From positions 6,076,001 to 6,140,000 of the forward strand of contig NZ_JAUSUT010000001.1 of NCBI RefSeq assembly GCF_030814215.1: a stretch of DNA of 64,000 nucleotides, in the 5' to 3' direction. The position numbers and the translations under genes were made by a program. Below are positions 1 to 8,226 of the stretch, piece by piece; position 1 is the stretch's first letter, and each line of letters begins with the position of its first letter. This DNA is from Amycolatopsis thermophila. Lineage in GTDB: Bacteria; Actinomycetota; Actinomycetes; Mycobacteriales; Pseudonocardiaceae. The notes under the pieces were generated by a model. The model was not told the origin of the DNA and made no database searches. It was given only the letters and a program-made list of their open reading frames with translations.

Positions 1-1275
1 CTGGCCGGGCTGCCCGGGGCGGCGGGCGGATGGCGGGACGCCGTCGCGGCCGGGCTGGTGCTCGCCGCGATCGGCAAATCCGCCCAGTTGCCGTTCAGCT
101 TCTGGCTTTCCCGGGCCATGGACGGCCCGAGCCCGGTCTCGGCGCTGCTGCACTCGGCGACGATGGTGGCGGCCGGTGCGTATCTGTTGCTGCGGTCCGA
201 GCCGCTGCTGGCCGCGACCGGGTGGGCGGCCACCACGGTCGCGTGGATCGGGGTGCTCACCGCGCTGGCGCTCGGCGCCGTCGCGGTGGCGCAGCGCGAC
301 CTCAAGCAGGTGCTGGCCGCGTCGACCTGCTCCCAGATCGGGTTCATGGTGCTCGCGGCCGGCACTGGCGGTGTGGCGGCCGGGACGGGTCAGCTCGTGG
401 CGCACGCGGCGACGAAGAGCCTGCTGTTCCTCGGGGCCGGTGCGTGGCTCGTCGCGCTGGACACCAAGGACCTCGCGCGGCTGAAGGGTGCCGCGCGGCG
501 TTTCCCGCTGCTCGGTGCGGTGTTCACGATCGGTGCGCTGAGCCTGGCGGGCGTGCCCCCGCTGTCGATCTGGGTGACCAAGGACGCGGTCCTCGCCGCC
601 GCGCTGGCCGATTCCCCCGCCCTCCACGTGGCCGGGCTGGCGGCCGCACTGCTCAGCGGCGCCTACGTGGGCCGGGTGCTGGCCATCGTCTGGCAGCCCG
701 GCGACACCATTGGGGCCCGGCCGCCGAACTCGTTGCTCATCGGCCCGCTGCCGGTCCTCGCCCTCGCCGCCGCGGTACTCGGGATTGTCGGTCTGCCCAG
801 GCCCGCTCGCTGGTTCGCCTCGCTTCTCGGCGCCCCCGAGAACACCGGGGTCACCTGGTTCGAGCAGGCCATTTCCGGGTTGATCGCGCTCGCCGGCGCC
901 GTGGCCGCCGCCTCGTGGACCCGTTCGCGGCCGCTCGCCGCACCGTCCTTGCCGGCCGGCTGGCTCGGGCTCGAGCGGCTCGCACGACTGCTCGTCGTGA
1001 CGCCTGCCCTGCGCTTGGCGGACGGGCTGGCCCGCTTCGACGACCGGGTGGTGGATGGCGGGGTCCGCGCCGCCGCCGCGACCGCGGGCGCCCTCGGCCG
1101 GCTGGTCGACCTGCGTGTCGAGTGGTCGATCGACGGCGCTGTACGTGGCCTGACCAGGGCGGCCCGGTCCCTGGGGCGGCAGGCACCGCGGCCGCAGACC
1201 GGTCAGCTGCACCACTACTACGCCCAGGCCGCGGTCGCGCTGGGTGTCCTGGCTCTGTTGTTGATCGTCCTGTGA
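1..1275 (+). CDS. nuoL: NADH-quinone oxidoreductase subunit L (3' part)
   Basis: Membrane subunit of respiratory complex I that carries out part of the proton translocation. The reading frame is open from the first base of the window, so the N-terminal third is missing (about 424 residues seen; the family is usually 610-650). Visible antiporter-type features are GKSAQLPF, LHSATMVAAGAYLLLR and the conserved QRDLKQVLAAST region, followed by repeated hydrophobic helices and a C-terminal amphipathic section ending in a last helix (ALGVLALLLIVL). It is followed after 10 nt by nuoM and then nuoN, the usual end of the 14-gene nuo operon. Confidence 0.95.
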   Translation: MAGLPGAAGGWRDAVAAGLVLAAIGKSAQLPFSFWLSRAMDGPSPVSALLHSATMVAAGAYLLLRSEPLLAATGWAATTVAWIGVLTALALGAVAVAQRDLKQVLAASTCSQIGFMVLAAGTGGVAAGTGQLVAHAATKSLLFLGAGAWLVALDTKDLARLKGAARRFPLLGAVFTIGALSLAGVPPLSIWVTKDAVLAAALADSPALHVAGLAAALLSGAYVGRVLAIVWQPGDTIGARPPNSLLIGPLPVLALAAAVLGIVGLPRPARWFASLLGAPENTGVTWFEQAISGLIALAGAVAAASWTRSRPLAAPSLPAGWLGLERLARLLVVTPALRLADGLARFDDRVVDGGVRAAAATAGALGRLVDLRVEWSIDGAVRGLTRAARSLGRQAPRPQTGQLHHYYAQAAVALGVLALLLIVL

Positions 1276-1285
1276 CGAACGTGAG

Positions 1286-2776
1286 GTGAACGTGCTCAGC
1301 GTGGTGGTGTTCCTGCCGCTGGTGGCGGCGGTGGTGCTGTTCGCGGTGCCGCGCGTGCCCGACCGGTTCGTCCGGTGGTGGTGGCTCGCGGTGGCGGCAG
1401 CCGATTTCGCGCTGGTCATCGCGTTGTGGGTGGGGTATCCGGGTGGGGACGGTTACGCCTACGAAGTGAACCTGCGGTGGATCCCGAGCGTGAGTTCCGG
1501 CTACCACCTGGGCGTGGACGGTCTCAGCCTGCCGCTGGTCGCGCTCACCGCGGGTCTGTTCCTCGCGTGCGCGGTGTACTCGCTGCGGCAGGACAAGCGG
1601 GTGCGCTCCTTCGCCGCATTGTTCCTGTTCCTGGAGACGGTGAGCCTCGGGCTGTTCGTCGCCCTGGACCTGATCCTGTTCTTCGTCTTCTTCGATCTGT
1701 CGATCGTCGGGATGTACTTCGTGATCGCGGGCTGGGGTCACCGCGACGCGGCTCGGGCGGCGGTGAAGTTCTTCCTGTACACCTTCGTCGGCTCCCTCGC
1801 CCTGCTGGTCGGGTTCATCGCCCTCTACCTCGCCGCCTCGCCGCACACGTTCGACATCGTCGAGCTGACGCGGCAGATGCCGCTGGCCGGTGGCGGATGG
1901 GTCGCCGGGCTCGTGCTGCTCGCCCTGGGTGTGGGTTTCGCGATCAAGACGCCGACCGTGCCGTTCCACACCTGGCTGCCGCCCGCGCACACGGAGGCGC
2001 CCGCGGCCGGGTCGGCGATCCTGGCGGGAGTGCTGCTGAAGATGGGCACGTACGGGTTCGTGCGCATCATGATGCCGATCCTGCCCGACACCTGGCGGCG
2101 CTACGCCGCGGTCTTCGTCGTGATCGGCGTGATCAGCGTCCTCTATGGAGCGTTCGTGGCGCTGGCGCAGCGGGACTTCAAGCGGATGATCGCCTACACC
2201 TCGGTCAATCACATGGGCTACATCATCCTCGCGGTCGGCGCCGCCGGACTGGTTGCCGATTCAGCTGCCGAAGCGCGTCAGCTCGCGGTGACCGGGGCGG
2301 TGACGCAGATGGTCAGCCACGGCCTGATCACCGGCGCGCTGTTCCTGCTGGCCGGAGTGCTCTACGACCGGGGCGGCACCTACGACATGTCCCGCTACGG
2401 CGGGATGGCGGCCAGTGCGCCCAGGTTCGCGGGGCTCGCCGCGGTGGCGGCGTTCGCCTCGCTCGGCCTGCCCGGGTTCTCCGGGTTCATCGCCGAGTTC
2501 CAGATCTTCACCGGGTCACTCGGGGCGACGCCGGTCGCCACGGTGCTGGCGTTCCTCGGCATCCTCGTGACGGCGGCGCTGTTCCTGCGCGCCTTCCAAC
2601 GGATCTTCCTCGGCCCCGCGCGCTCGGCCGAACCGGCGGCGGACCTCACGGTGACCGAGGGCGTCTCGATCGCGCCGCTCCTGGTGCTCGCCGTCGTCAT
2701 CGGCGTGTTCCCGCGGTTCCTGCTCGACCTGATCGAGCCGGCGTCGCGCGCGGTCCTCGACCTGATGGCCCGGTGA
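1286..2776 (+). CDS. nuoM: NADH-quinone oxidoreductase subunit M
   Basis: Antiporter-like membrane subunit of complex I, 496 residues, normal length. Hydrophobic helices run through the whole protein; the motifs GVGFAIKTPTVPFHTWLP and PPAHTEAPAAGSAILAGVLLK (split here) and LAQRDFKRMIAYTSVNHMG are the conserved proton-channel segments of NuoM. The start is GTG, with GTGAGG just upstream; a second GTG two codons later is possible. Co-transcribed with nuoL upstream and nuoN, which starts 7 nt after the stop. Confidence 0.96.
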   Translation: MNVLSVVVFLPLVAAVVLFAVPRVPDRFVRWWWLAVAAADFALVIALWVGYPGGDGYAYEVNLRWIPSVSSGYHLGVDGLSLPLVALTAGLFLACAVYSLRQDKRVRSFAALFLFLETVSLGLFVALDLILFFVFFDLSIVGMYFVIAGWGHRDAARAAVKFFLYTFVGSLALLVGFIALYLAASPHTFDIVELTRQMPLAGGGWVAGLVLLALGVGFAIKTPTVPFHTWLPPAHTEAPAAGSAILAGVLLKMGTYGFVRIMMPILPDTWRRYAAVFVVIGVISVLYGAFVALAQRDFKRMIAYTSVNHMGYIILAVGAAGLVADSAAEARQLAVTGAVTQMVSHGLITGALFLLAGVLYDRGGTYDMSRYGGMAASAPRFAGLAAVAAFASLGLPGFSGFIAEFQIFTGSLGATPVATVLAFLGILVTAALFLRAFQRIFLGPARSAEPAADLTVTEGVSIAPLLVLAVVIGVFPRFLLDLIEPASRAVLDLMAR

Positions 2777-2783
2777 TCCCGCC

Positions 2784-4202
2784 GTGGAGATGATGAACGA
2801 AGACCCCTCCGCGCTGCTGCCCGAGATCTTCCTCGCGGTGGCGGCCGTGGTCGCCGTGCTGCTCGGGTCCTACCTCCCGCGGCAGCGTCAGTGGCCCGTC
2901 CGGCTGGTCACCGCACTCGCCTGCCTGGCCGGCCTGGTCGCGGCCGTGGTGGCCTGGGGGCAGGACGAGACGGTGTTCGGCGGCAGTTACGCGATCGATG
3001 TCGCCACCAACGCCGGCCGGGCCATCGTGCTGGCCGCCGTGCTCATCACCCTCGGGGTCAGTGCCGGGGAGTTCCGCGGCGCCCCACGGGAGAGCGAGCT
3101 GTACGTCCTCATGCTGCTCGCCGCCCTGGGGACGGTGCTGCTGACCGGGGCGAATGACTTGATGCTGCTGGTCGCCGCGTACCTGCTCGCCAGCATCCCG
3201 CTGTACGCGCTCGCGGGGTTCGCGAAGGACGACACCGGCACCGAGGCGTCGCTGAAGTTCTACCTGCTCGGGGCCCTGCTCGGCATCGTCATGCTCTCCG
3301 GTGCGACCGTCCTGTTCGGAGTCGGCGGGGCCAGTGGGTACGCCCCGCTCCGCGAATCGCTGGGTGGGGCACCGGTCGCCGCGGTGGCCGTTGGATTCGT
3401 CGGCGTGCTCGGCGGGCTGCTGTTCAAGGTGGGCGCGGTGCCGGCGCATTTCTGGGTACCGGACGTCACCGAGGGCACCAGACCGCCGGTCGCGGCGTTC
3501 CTCACCACGGTGCCCAAGATCGGCGGGGTGATCGCCGCCTACCGGCTCGTGTCCTCGGCTCTGGCGGTCTCGCCCGTCGACTGGGCGCTGCTGCTGGCGA
3601 TCGTCGCCGCGGTCACCATGACACTGGGCAACCTCGCCGCGTTCTTCCAGCAGAACGTGCGCAGGCTGCTCGCGTACTCGACCATCAGCCAGGTCGGATA
3701 CCTGCTCATGGCCGTCGCCGTCGCCCTGCGCAGCGACCTGGCCTTGCCCAGCCTGCTGCTGTACGTCGCCGCCTACGCGGTCACCAACCTCGGGGCGTTC
3801 GCCGTGGTGTGCGCGCTGCCCAAGACCGCGGTGATCGAGGACTACAGCGGCCTGGTCCGCCACCGCCCCGGGCTCGCCATCGCGCTGGCGGTGTGCCTGC
3901 TCGGGCTCGTCGGCACCCCGCCGACCGGGGTGTTCGTCGGCAAGCTGACCGTGTTCACCGCCGCGTTCGACGGCGGCTTCGCCTGGCTCGTCGTGGTGGC
4001 GGCGGTCAACACTGTGGCCAGCCTGTTCTACTACGTGCGCTGGATCGCCCCCGCGGCTCGCGCGACCGACGTGCCCGCAGCGGCGGTGGTCGACCGCTGG
4101 TCCGCGGGTACCGCCTACGCCGCGGCCACTACCTCGGTTGCGTTGGGCCCGCTCGCCGGCCTGTTGCTGGCGACCTTCGGTGGCGGGCTTGTCCTCATGT
4201 GA
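2784..4202 (+). CDS. nuoN: NADH-quinone oxidoreductase subunit N
   Basis: Last subunit of complex I, 472 residues, a multi-helix antiporter-like protein of the proton-pumping arm. The conserved stretches FKVGAVPAHFWVPDV, NVRRLLAYSTISQVGYLLM and the late GTPPTGVFVGK loop identify NuoN. GTG at 2784 is taken as start because it follows nuoM closely; ATG codons at 2790 and 2793 are alternatives. No gene of the nuo operon follows it; the next strand-matched material is a relic on the other strand. Confidence 0.96.
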   Translation: MEMMNEDPSALLPEIFLAVAAVVAVLLGSYLPRQRQWPVRLVTALACLAGLVAAVVAWGQDETVFGGSYAIDVATNAGRAIVLAAVLITLGVSAGEFRGAPRESELYVLMLLAALGTVLLTGANDLMLLVAAYLLASIPLYALAGFAKDDTGTEASLKFYLLGALLGIVMLSGATVLFGVGGASGYAPLRESLGGAPVAAVAVGFVGVLGGLLFKVGAVPAHFWVPDVTEGTRPPVAAFLTTVPKIGGVIAAYRLVSSALAVSPVDWALLLAIVAAVTMTLGNLAAFFQQNVRRLLAYSTISQVGYLLMAVAVALRSDLALPSLLLYVAAYAVTNLGAFAVVCALPKTAVIEDYSGLVRHRPGLAIALAVCLLGLVGTPPTGVFVGKLTVFTAAFDGGFAWLVVVAAVNTVASLFYYVRWIAPAARATDVPAAAVVDRWSAGTAYAAATTSVALGPLAGLLLATFGGGLVLM

Positions 4203-4478
4203 CCGTCATCGGCGGCCTGGCAAACGGGTCAGACCGGTCGACGAGCAAGGTCGGCGACCCGGTCATGCCCGCGGTCGTGGCCTCCGAGTGCCCGGTGATC
4301 ACGCGGATGGTGACGACGACGTCGGAACCGCGCGAGCCGGGCGTGTGCAAGCGCGCTCGCCGCTTCGCAGTCCTCCGGGCCACCAGCGGCCACGCGCAGC
4401 AGGTCCCGCATCTCGTCCAAGGTGACGCCCAGCTCCCGGATTCACTCCCGCCTCGGCCGCGACCTCGCTGCTGCGCAT
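4203..4478 (-). pseudogene. Collapsed MerR regulator plus mercury-type thioredoxin-like gene
   Basis: Remains of two neighbouring genes fused by deletions. Reading from 4478, the ATG opens MRSSEVAAEAGVNP, the typical MerR N-terminus, then jumps with a frame change to ELGVTLDEMRDLLRV and CEAASALAHARLA, the MerR dimerisation helix; the recognition helix and wing are gone. From about 4326 another frame gives DVVVTIRVITGHS and GMTGSPTLLVDRSDPFA, which resembles the small alkylmercury-lyase-like or thioredoxin-like proteins often found next to such MerR regulators. The second identification is by remembered family pattern and is less sure than the first. No functional product is expected. Confidence 0.75.
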
Positions 4479-4508
4479 ACCCCCATGATCCAGCGCCGCC
4501 TCAACCCG

Positions 4509-5552
4509 TCAACCGACGATGCGGCGCGCTCCGATGTAGTGGCCGTCGCCGCGGACGGAGCGGACGTCGACCAGCTGACCCTCGGTCGGGGCGTCCACCA
4601 TCTTGCCGTCGCCGACGTACATGCCGACGTGGTGGATCGCGGCCGGGTTGCCGGTGCCGTCGTCGTAGAAGACGAGGTCGCCCGGCTGGAGCTCGCTCTG
4701 CGCGACCGGACGGCCCAGCGTGTACTGCGAGCGGCTGGAGTGCGGCAGCGAGATGCCCGCCGCGCGGTAGGCCCACATCGTCAGCCCCGAGCAGTCGAAT
4801 TCGCTCGGGCCGTCCGCGCCCCACTCGTACTCCGAGCCCCGCTTGGCCAGGGCGGCCTGCAGCGCGGTGTTCGCGGCACCGGGCGGGCCCAGGTAGGACC
4901 CGGTGTCCTTGACGGTGCCCATCGCCTGCCTGGTTGCCGGACTCAGCCGCTGGAGCGCCTGCCGGACCTGCGCGACGCGCGCGTTGAGCGTCGTCTTGTG
5001 CTGCCGGATGTCCTCGGTCAGCTTCGCCGCCGCGTCGCGGGCGGCGGCGGCGCGTTCCTGCGCGCCCTGCATGTCGGCGCGGACCAGATCGGCCTGGGCC
5101 AGCGCGGCGTTCAACGCGTTCAGCGCGCCGTTCTGCTGCTCGGCCAGGACACCCAGGGCGGACATGCGGTCCAGGAAGTTCTGCACCGACCCGCTGGACA
5201 TCACAGCCGACATCCGGCTCGAGGTCGCGCCTCCCTGGAACGCTTCCGCGGCGACTCGGTCCACCTCGACCCGGGCCTGTTCGACAGCCGCGGCAGCCTG
5301 TTGCTGGCTTGCCGTGGCCGCGGCGAGGTCCGCGTTGGCCTGGTCGAGTTCGGCGTTGCGCCGCTCCAGATCGTCCTGCGCCTTGAGCAGATCCTCGTCG
5401 GCCTTGGCGGCTTCCTCCGACAGCTGCTCGTACTGCGCCTGCGGATCCGCGGGTGGTTGCGCGTTGGCCACGGGAATCGCGGTGCCGATGGCGAGTGCCA
5501 CGCCTGCCGCAAGTGCACTCCGGAACACGCGCTTGCGTTGATGGACCGCCAC
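4509..5552 (-). CDS. Secreted NlpC/P60 peptidoglycan endopeptidase (RipA-type)
   Basis: Cell-wall hydrolase of 347 residues predicted to cut peptide stems. N-terminal signal peptide (basic start, hydrophobic AAGVALAIGTAIPVANA), then about 170 residues of heptad-rich coiled coil (EQLSEEAAKADEDLL onward), then a C-terminal NlpC/P60 domain with the catalytic cysteine in FDCSGL and the histidine in HHVGMYVG. The GTG start at 5552 is chosen because GGAGG lies 9 nt upstream and the signal peptide begins there; a longer frame exists but has no such signal. A TACTA-N7-TAGTA palindrome sits about 45 nt upstream, so BlaI control is inferred. Confidence 0.9.
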   Translation of the reverse strand: MAVHQRKRVFRSALAAGVALAIGTAIPVANAQPPADPQAQYEQLSEEAAKADEDLLKAQDDLERRNAELDQANADLAAATASQQQAAAAVEQARVEVDRVAAEAFQGGATSSRMSAVMSSGSVQNFLDRMSALGVLAEQQNGALNALNAALAQADLVRADMQGAQERAAAARDAAAKLTEDIRQHKTTLNARVAQVRQALQRLSPATRQAMGTVKDTGSYLGPPGAANTALQAALAKRGSEYEWGADGPSEFDCSGLTMWAYRAAGISLPHSSRSQYTLGRPVAQSELQPGDLVFYDDGTGNPAAIHHVGMYVGDGKMVDAPTEGQLVDVRSVRGDGHYIGARRIVG

Positions 5553-5597
5553 GTGGCTGTACCTCCGTCTGCTCGCCTCCGGAAACACCGGCGGCGA

Positions 5598-5614
5598 TAC
5601 TAACGACGGTAGTA
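5598..5614. promoter_or_regulatory. BlaI-type operator, copy 1 (NlpC/P60 gene)
   Basis: Perfect inverted repeat TACTA-ACGACGG-TAGTA in the gap between the metalloprotease gene and the NlpC/P60 gene. On the minus strand it covers a TAGTAT sequence that could serve as -10 box. The same 5-7-5 palindrome occurs at the blaI promoter and once more near 8150, which makes it the likely binding site of the repressor encoded at 6608-6970. Confidence 0.75.
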
Positions 5615-5660
5615 GATCATCATCCGAAAGGGTGACAAGAGCCACCGCATTCGGAGACGC

Positions 5661-6611
5661 TCAGCCCACCACGCAGGCGACGAGAGCGACCATCACCATC
5701 AGGGCCGCGCCGGCCAGAAATGGCAGCACCACCGCGGTGAAACCGGCCAGACCGCAAGCCAGTGCCCGGCGAGTACCGGCGGGAGGCAGGCTGCCCTGTT
5801 CGAGCCGGGCCAGGCGCACATCGACCGCGTCGCGCGCCATGGCGAGCGCGATCTCGGGCGCGCCGACACCGGACACGCCCAGCAGTGCCGCGCGCACCGC
5901 CCGCTTCCCGCACCGGCGCGCGGCGGCGACGTCAGCTGCGAGCTCCACCAGCTCGCGCAACGCTTTCGGCGCCTGCCGGAACAGCGGCAGGATCGGCAAC
6001 ACGGCGCGCAGGGCGTCTGCGAGGGCGATCAGCTGGTGGTGCCGGCCGGCGAGGTGAGCACGTTCGTGCGCGAGCACCGCCGCGACAGCACCGTCGTCCA
6101 GGTAACGGCTCAGCCCTTCGGTGGCGACGACGACTCCGCGCCTGCCGCCCACGCTGAACGCCAAGGGCCGGTCGTGTGCCAGCCACAGCGTGGCCGGCAC
6201 CGCACCGTCCGAGCGTCCCGCGAGCCGAAGCGTGGCCAAGTGGCGTCGGCGGGCCCTGGCGCGGCGCTGGATCCCCCGGCTGCCGACGACCATCAACCGC
6301 AGAGCCAGCGCGATCAGCACGACCCCGCCCAGCGTGCCGCCCATCTGCTCGACGGCGGGTGGCGAGCCGTGCTCGATCGCGTCCCAGCAGTCGTGCACCG
6401 CCGTGGCCAGGGAACCGAGCGAACCGTGCGTGGGATGAAGCAGGAGCACCACGCTCGCAACCGCGGCGAGCGCGACACCCAGCATGGACAGCAGCCAGCA
6501 CACGATCAGCAACACCGGGTCACGGCGGCGCAGATCCATGGCTCGCAGCCAACCCGGCATCAGCCAGGCAGCCGCGACCGCACCGGCGAGCACGGACAGG
6601 CCGACGATCAT
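5661..6611 (-). CDS. M56 family membrane metalloprotease (MecR1/BlaR1-like)
   Basis: Integral membrane zinc protease of 316 residues. Four or so hydrophobic helices flank a cytoplasmic catalytic part with the HExxH zinc motif HERAH (in VLAHERAHLAGRHH) and a further ELAAD glutamate site. In BlaR1/MecR1 systems such a protease cleaves the BlaI repressor, but no extracellular penicillin-binding domain is present here, so the inducing signal is unknown. The start ATG overlaps the blaI stop by 4 nt (ATGA), so the two are translationally coupled and probably form one regulatory unit. Confidence 0.9.
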   Translation of the reverse strand: MIVGLSVLAGAVAAAWLMPGWLRAMDLRRRDPVLLIVCWLLSMLGVALAAVASVVLLLHPTHGSLGSLATAVHDCWDAIEHGSPPAVEQMGGTLGGVVLIALALRLMVVGSRGIQRRARARRRHLATLRLAGRSDGAVPATLWLAHDRPLAFSVGGRRGVVVATEGLSRYLDDGAVAAVLAHERAHLAGRHHQLIALADALRAVLPILPLFRQAPKALRELVELAADVAAARRCGKRAVRAALLGVSGVGAPEIALAMARDAVDVRLARLEQGSLPPAGTRRALACGLAGFTAVVLPFLAGAALMVMVALVACVVG

Positions 6612-6970
6612 CGCCGACGGGGCTTCCGGCGCAGTCCTTTGCGGAGCACGTCGACTTCCTCTTCGGACACCGACTGCGCGAAGTGCAACAGCACGCCTTC
6701 CGGATTGCCGGAGGAGTTCACGATGTCGCGCAACGCCCGGGCAGCCGCTTCCTCCCGTCCGATCGCCGGCTGGTAGAGGTAGGCCCGACCATCCAGCTGC
6801 CGCTCGACCCAGCCCTTGCGGTGCAGGTTGTCGAGGACGGTCATGACCGTGGTGTAGGCGAGCTGCTTCGGCGTGTTCAGCTGCTCGAGCACGGCGCGGA
6901 CCTTGACCGGCTCGGGCGTGTTCCACAGCACGTCCATGACCGCGGATTCGAGGTCCCCGAGACCGAACAT
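6608..6970 (-). CDS. blaI: BlaI/MecI/CopY-family transcriptional repressor
   Basis: Winged-helix repressor of 120 residues. N-terminal LGDLESAVMDVLW, recognition helix AYTTVMTVLDNLHRKGW and wing GRAYLY are diagnostic, and the C-terminal half holds the dimerisation helices. The ATG has GGGGAGTGGG directly before it. It overlaps the M56 protease gene, its usual partner. An inverted repeat TACTA-N7-TAGTA lies about 100 nt upstream, implying autoregulation, and identical sites precede two other transcription units. Whether the inducer is a beta-lactam, copper or cell-wall stress cannot be told from sequence. Confidence 0.93.
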   Translation of the reverse strand: MFGLGDLESAVMDVLWNTPEPVKVRAVLEQLNTPKQLAYTTVMTVLDNLHRKGWVERQLDGRAYLYQPAIGREEAAARALRDIVNSSGNPEGVLLHFAQSVSEEEVDVLRKGLRRKPRRR

Positions 6971-7072
6971 CCCACTCCCCGACTCCGAATTGCCCAGCAA
7001 ACCGTTGTTCCAGAATATCGTCCGGCGCCCGCGGACAGTGCCCGGGTTTCGCGGGGCACCCTTGCCAAGATC

Positions 7073-7089
7073 TACTATCTTCCCTAGTA
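7073..7089. promoter_or_regulatory. BlaI-type operator, copy 2 (blaI promoter)
   Basis: Perfect inverted repeat TACTA-TCTTCCC-TAGTA upstream of blaI, same arm sequence and same 7-nt spacer as the sites at 5598 and 8148. Position about 100 nt before the blaI ATG is consistent with an autoregulated promoter and an untranslated leader. Confidence 0.8.
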
Positions 7090-7159
7090 TCCGGCGCGGT
7101 GATCGCGCCCTCGGCGCGGCCCCGCGCGTGCGGGCCCCCCCTCCCAGCACGCGCCCAGC

Positions 7160-7192
7160 GGGTGCGGGACCTCTTCGTGAGGCCCCGCACCC
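7160..7192 (-). terminator. Strong hairpin between the MFS relic and blaI
   Basis: Stem of 14 pairs with one mismatch (GGGTGCGGGACCTC against GAGGCCCCGCACCC) and the loop TTCGT. It lies just after the stop of the degraded MFS exporter and before the blaI promoter on the minus strand, so it probably ended transcription of that gene. There is no T-tract, as is usual in this GC-rich DNA. Confidence 0.6.
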
Positions 7193-7200
7193 GTCTTCCC

Positions 7201-7595
7201 TCAAGCAGCCACCGATCGGTCCGTCAACCTGCGGTCCCTGTCCAGACGCCGCACGGCCAGCGCGCCGAGCAGTACCAGGCGGAGCCACGGGATCTCGGCC
7301 ACCCCGCGGCCCGCGCCAGATCTCCCACGCCGACGATGGTGTTGTAGAACCCGTAGCGCGGCGCGACCAGCCCTCGCCGGACAACCGCACGGCGGTGTCC
7401 ATCTCGAAGGGGAAGACCAGGTCCCCGCCGGAAAGCGCGCCTTGAACCAGCTCGTGATGCGGATCTGACCGGCTGTCGCCACGACGCCGGACACCGCGGG
7501 CCCGGCGACCAGCGCATCACTGGCAGTCGCCGATCCGGCCACCCGGCGCGCTTCCATCGGCAACGCGAGGTAGGTCTGGCGATCCTCAGCACGCG
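7201..7595 (-). pseudogene. MFS drug-type exporter, C-terminal relic
   Basis: No single open frame, but joining two frames gives a recognisable end of a 12-helix MFS transporter: QTYLALPMEARRVAGSAT, then GVVATAGQIRITSWFKA, then PFEMDTAVRLS, then RYGFYNTIVGVGDLARAAGW and a final hydrophobic WLRLVLLGALAV with a charged tail ending near 7201. The order matches the last four helices of actinobacterial MDR-type MFS proteins. The N-terminal half is absent or unrecognisable. At least three frame changes and internal losses mean no product. Confidence 0.7.
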
Positions 7596-7860
7596 AAGCG
7601 GATGGTCGCAGGCGCGCCGCGGGCATGCGTTGCTGGGGCAGGACGTTATCGATCCTTCGATCTCTCGCAGACGGGCTGAGGCAGGTCGCTCCGTCGCCGG
7701 CGACTCCGGACGGCGGTCGGCGGTTCCCGCTCAGATGCGCGTCACGCCGGGATCGAGGAGACGTTGCCAGCCGTCCACTCGCGGCGGCCCGGGCGAGGTG
7801 GTCCGCCCGGGCAGGACGACCGCAGACCGCGCTCGGCAGCCTCAGGCGCACCCAGCGCGG

Positions 7861-8055
7861 TCACCGGCCGCACCTACTGCTCATGGCTGCCGCGGTGGCA
7901 CCTGTCGTGCTGAGCGGATCCGCTTGCCCGGACATCGCGCCACGCTCGGCGCCGGCAAGGGCGCAAGCACCGGGATGCACGCCGGCCCCGACCAGGAGTC
8001 CACAGAGGATCAGGAAACCCGCCGAGCAACGCAGGTTGCGGGTGCCGGTAAGCAC
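7861..8055 (-). CDS. Small hydrophobic protein of unknown function
   Basis: Open frame of 64 codons from a GTG, with a basic start (TGTRNLRCS) and one predicted membrane span (AGFLILCGLLVGAGV), then a small-residue tail. I do not recognise it. No good ribosome binding site precedes it, but a BlaI-type operator lies 92 nt upstream on the same strand, and the degraded MFS exporter follows, so it could be the first gene, or the remnant N-terminus, of an old repressor-controlled unit. It may be non-coding debris. Confidence 0.3.
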   Translation of the reverse strand: MLTGTRNLRCSAGFLILCGLLVGAGVHPGACALAGAERGAMSGQADPLSTTGATAAAMSSRCGR

Positions 8056-8147
8056 GTGGGCAAAACTAACAGCACCCGTTCACACGGAGCCAGCTTTCAC
8101 GGTGCCCACCCCTCGAAGGTGCGACATCGCGGTCCATCGGACCATTC

Positions 8148-8164
8148 TACTATGTCTGGTAGTA
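8148..8164. promoter_or_regulatory. BlaI-type operator, copy 3
   Basis: Perfect inverted repeat TACTA-TGTCTGG-TAGTA between the DUF305 gene (ends 8227) and the small hydrophobic ORF. On the minus strand it is followed by TAGAAT, a good -10 box, so it would control the unit that runs leftward into the MFS relic, and not DUF305 itself, whose start is far to the right. Confidence 0.7.
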
Positions 8165-8226
8165 CAAGGTCCGGGTAGGGGCGGGAAACCGATGAAGGGT
8201 TCCCCACCCCTACGTCAGCACCTTCG

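Noticed and set aside
851..2212. 453-codon open frame on the minus strand opposite nuoL/nuoM
   Set aside because: Composition is His/Arg/Gln/Asp-rich without hydrophobic core or motifs; it is the complement of strongly biased nuo codons.
5553..5660. c-di-AMP (ydaO-type) riboswitch before the NlpC/P60 gene
   Set aside because: Such hydrolases often have one, but the gap is only about 110 nt and lacks the conserved core; a palindromic operator is found instead.
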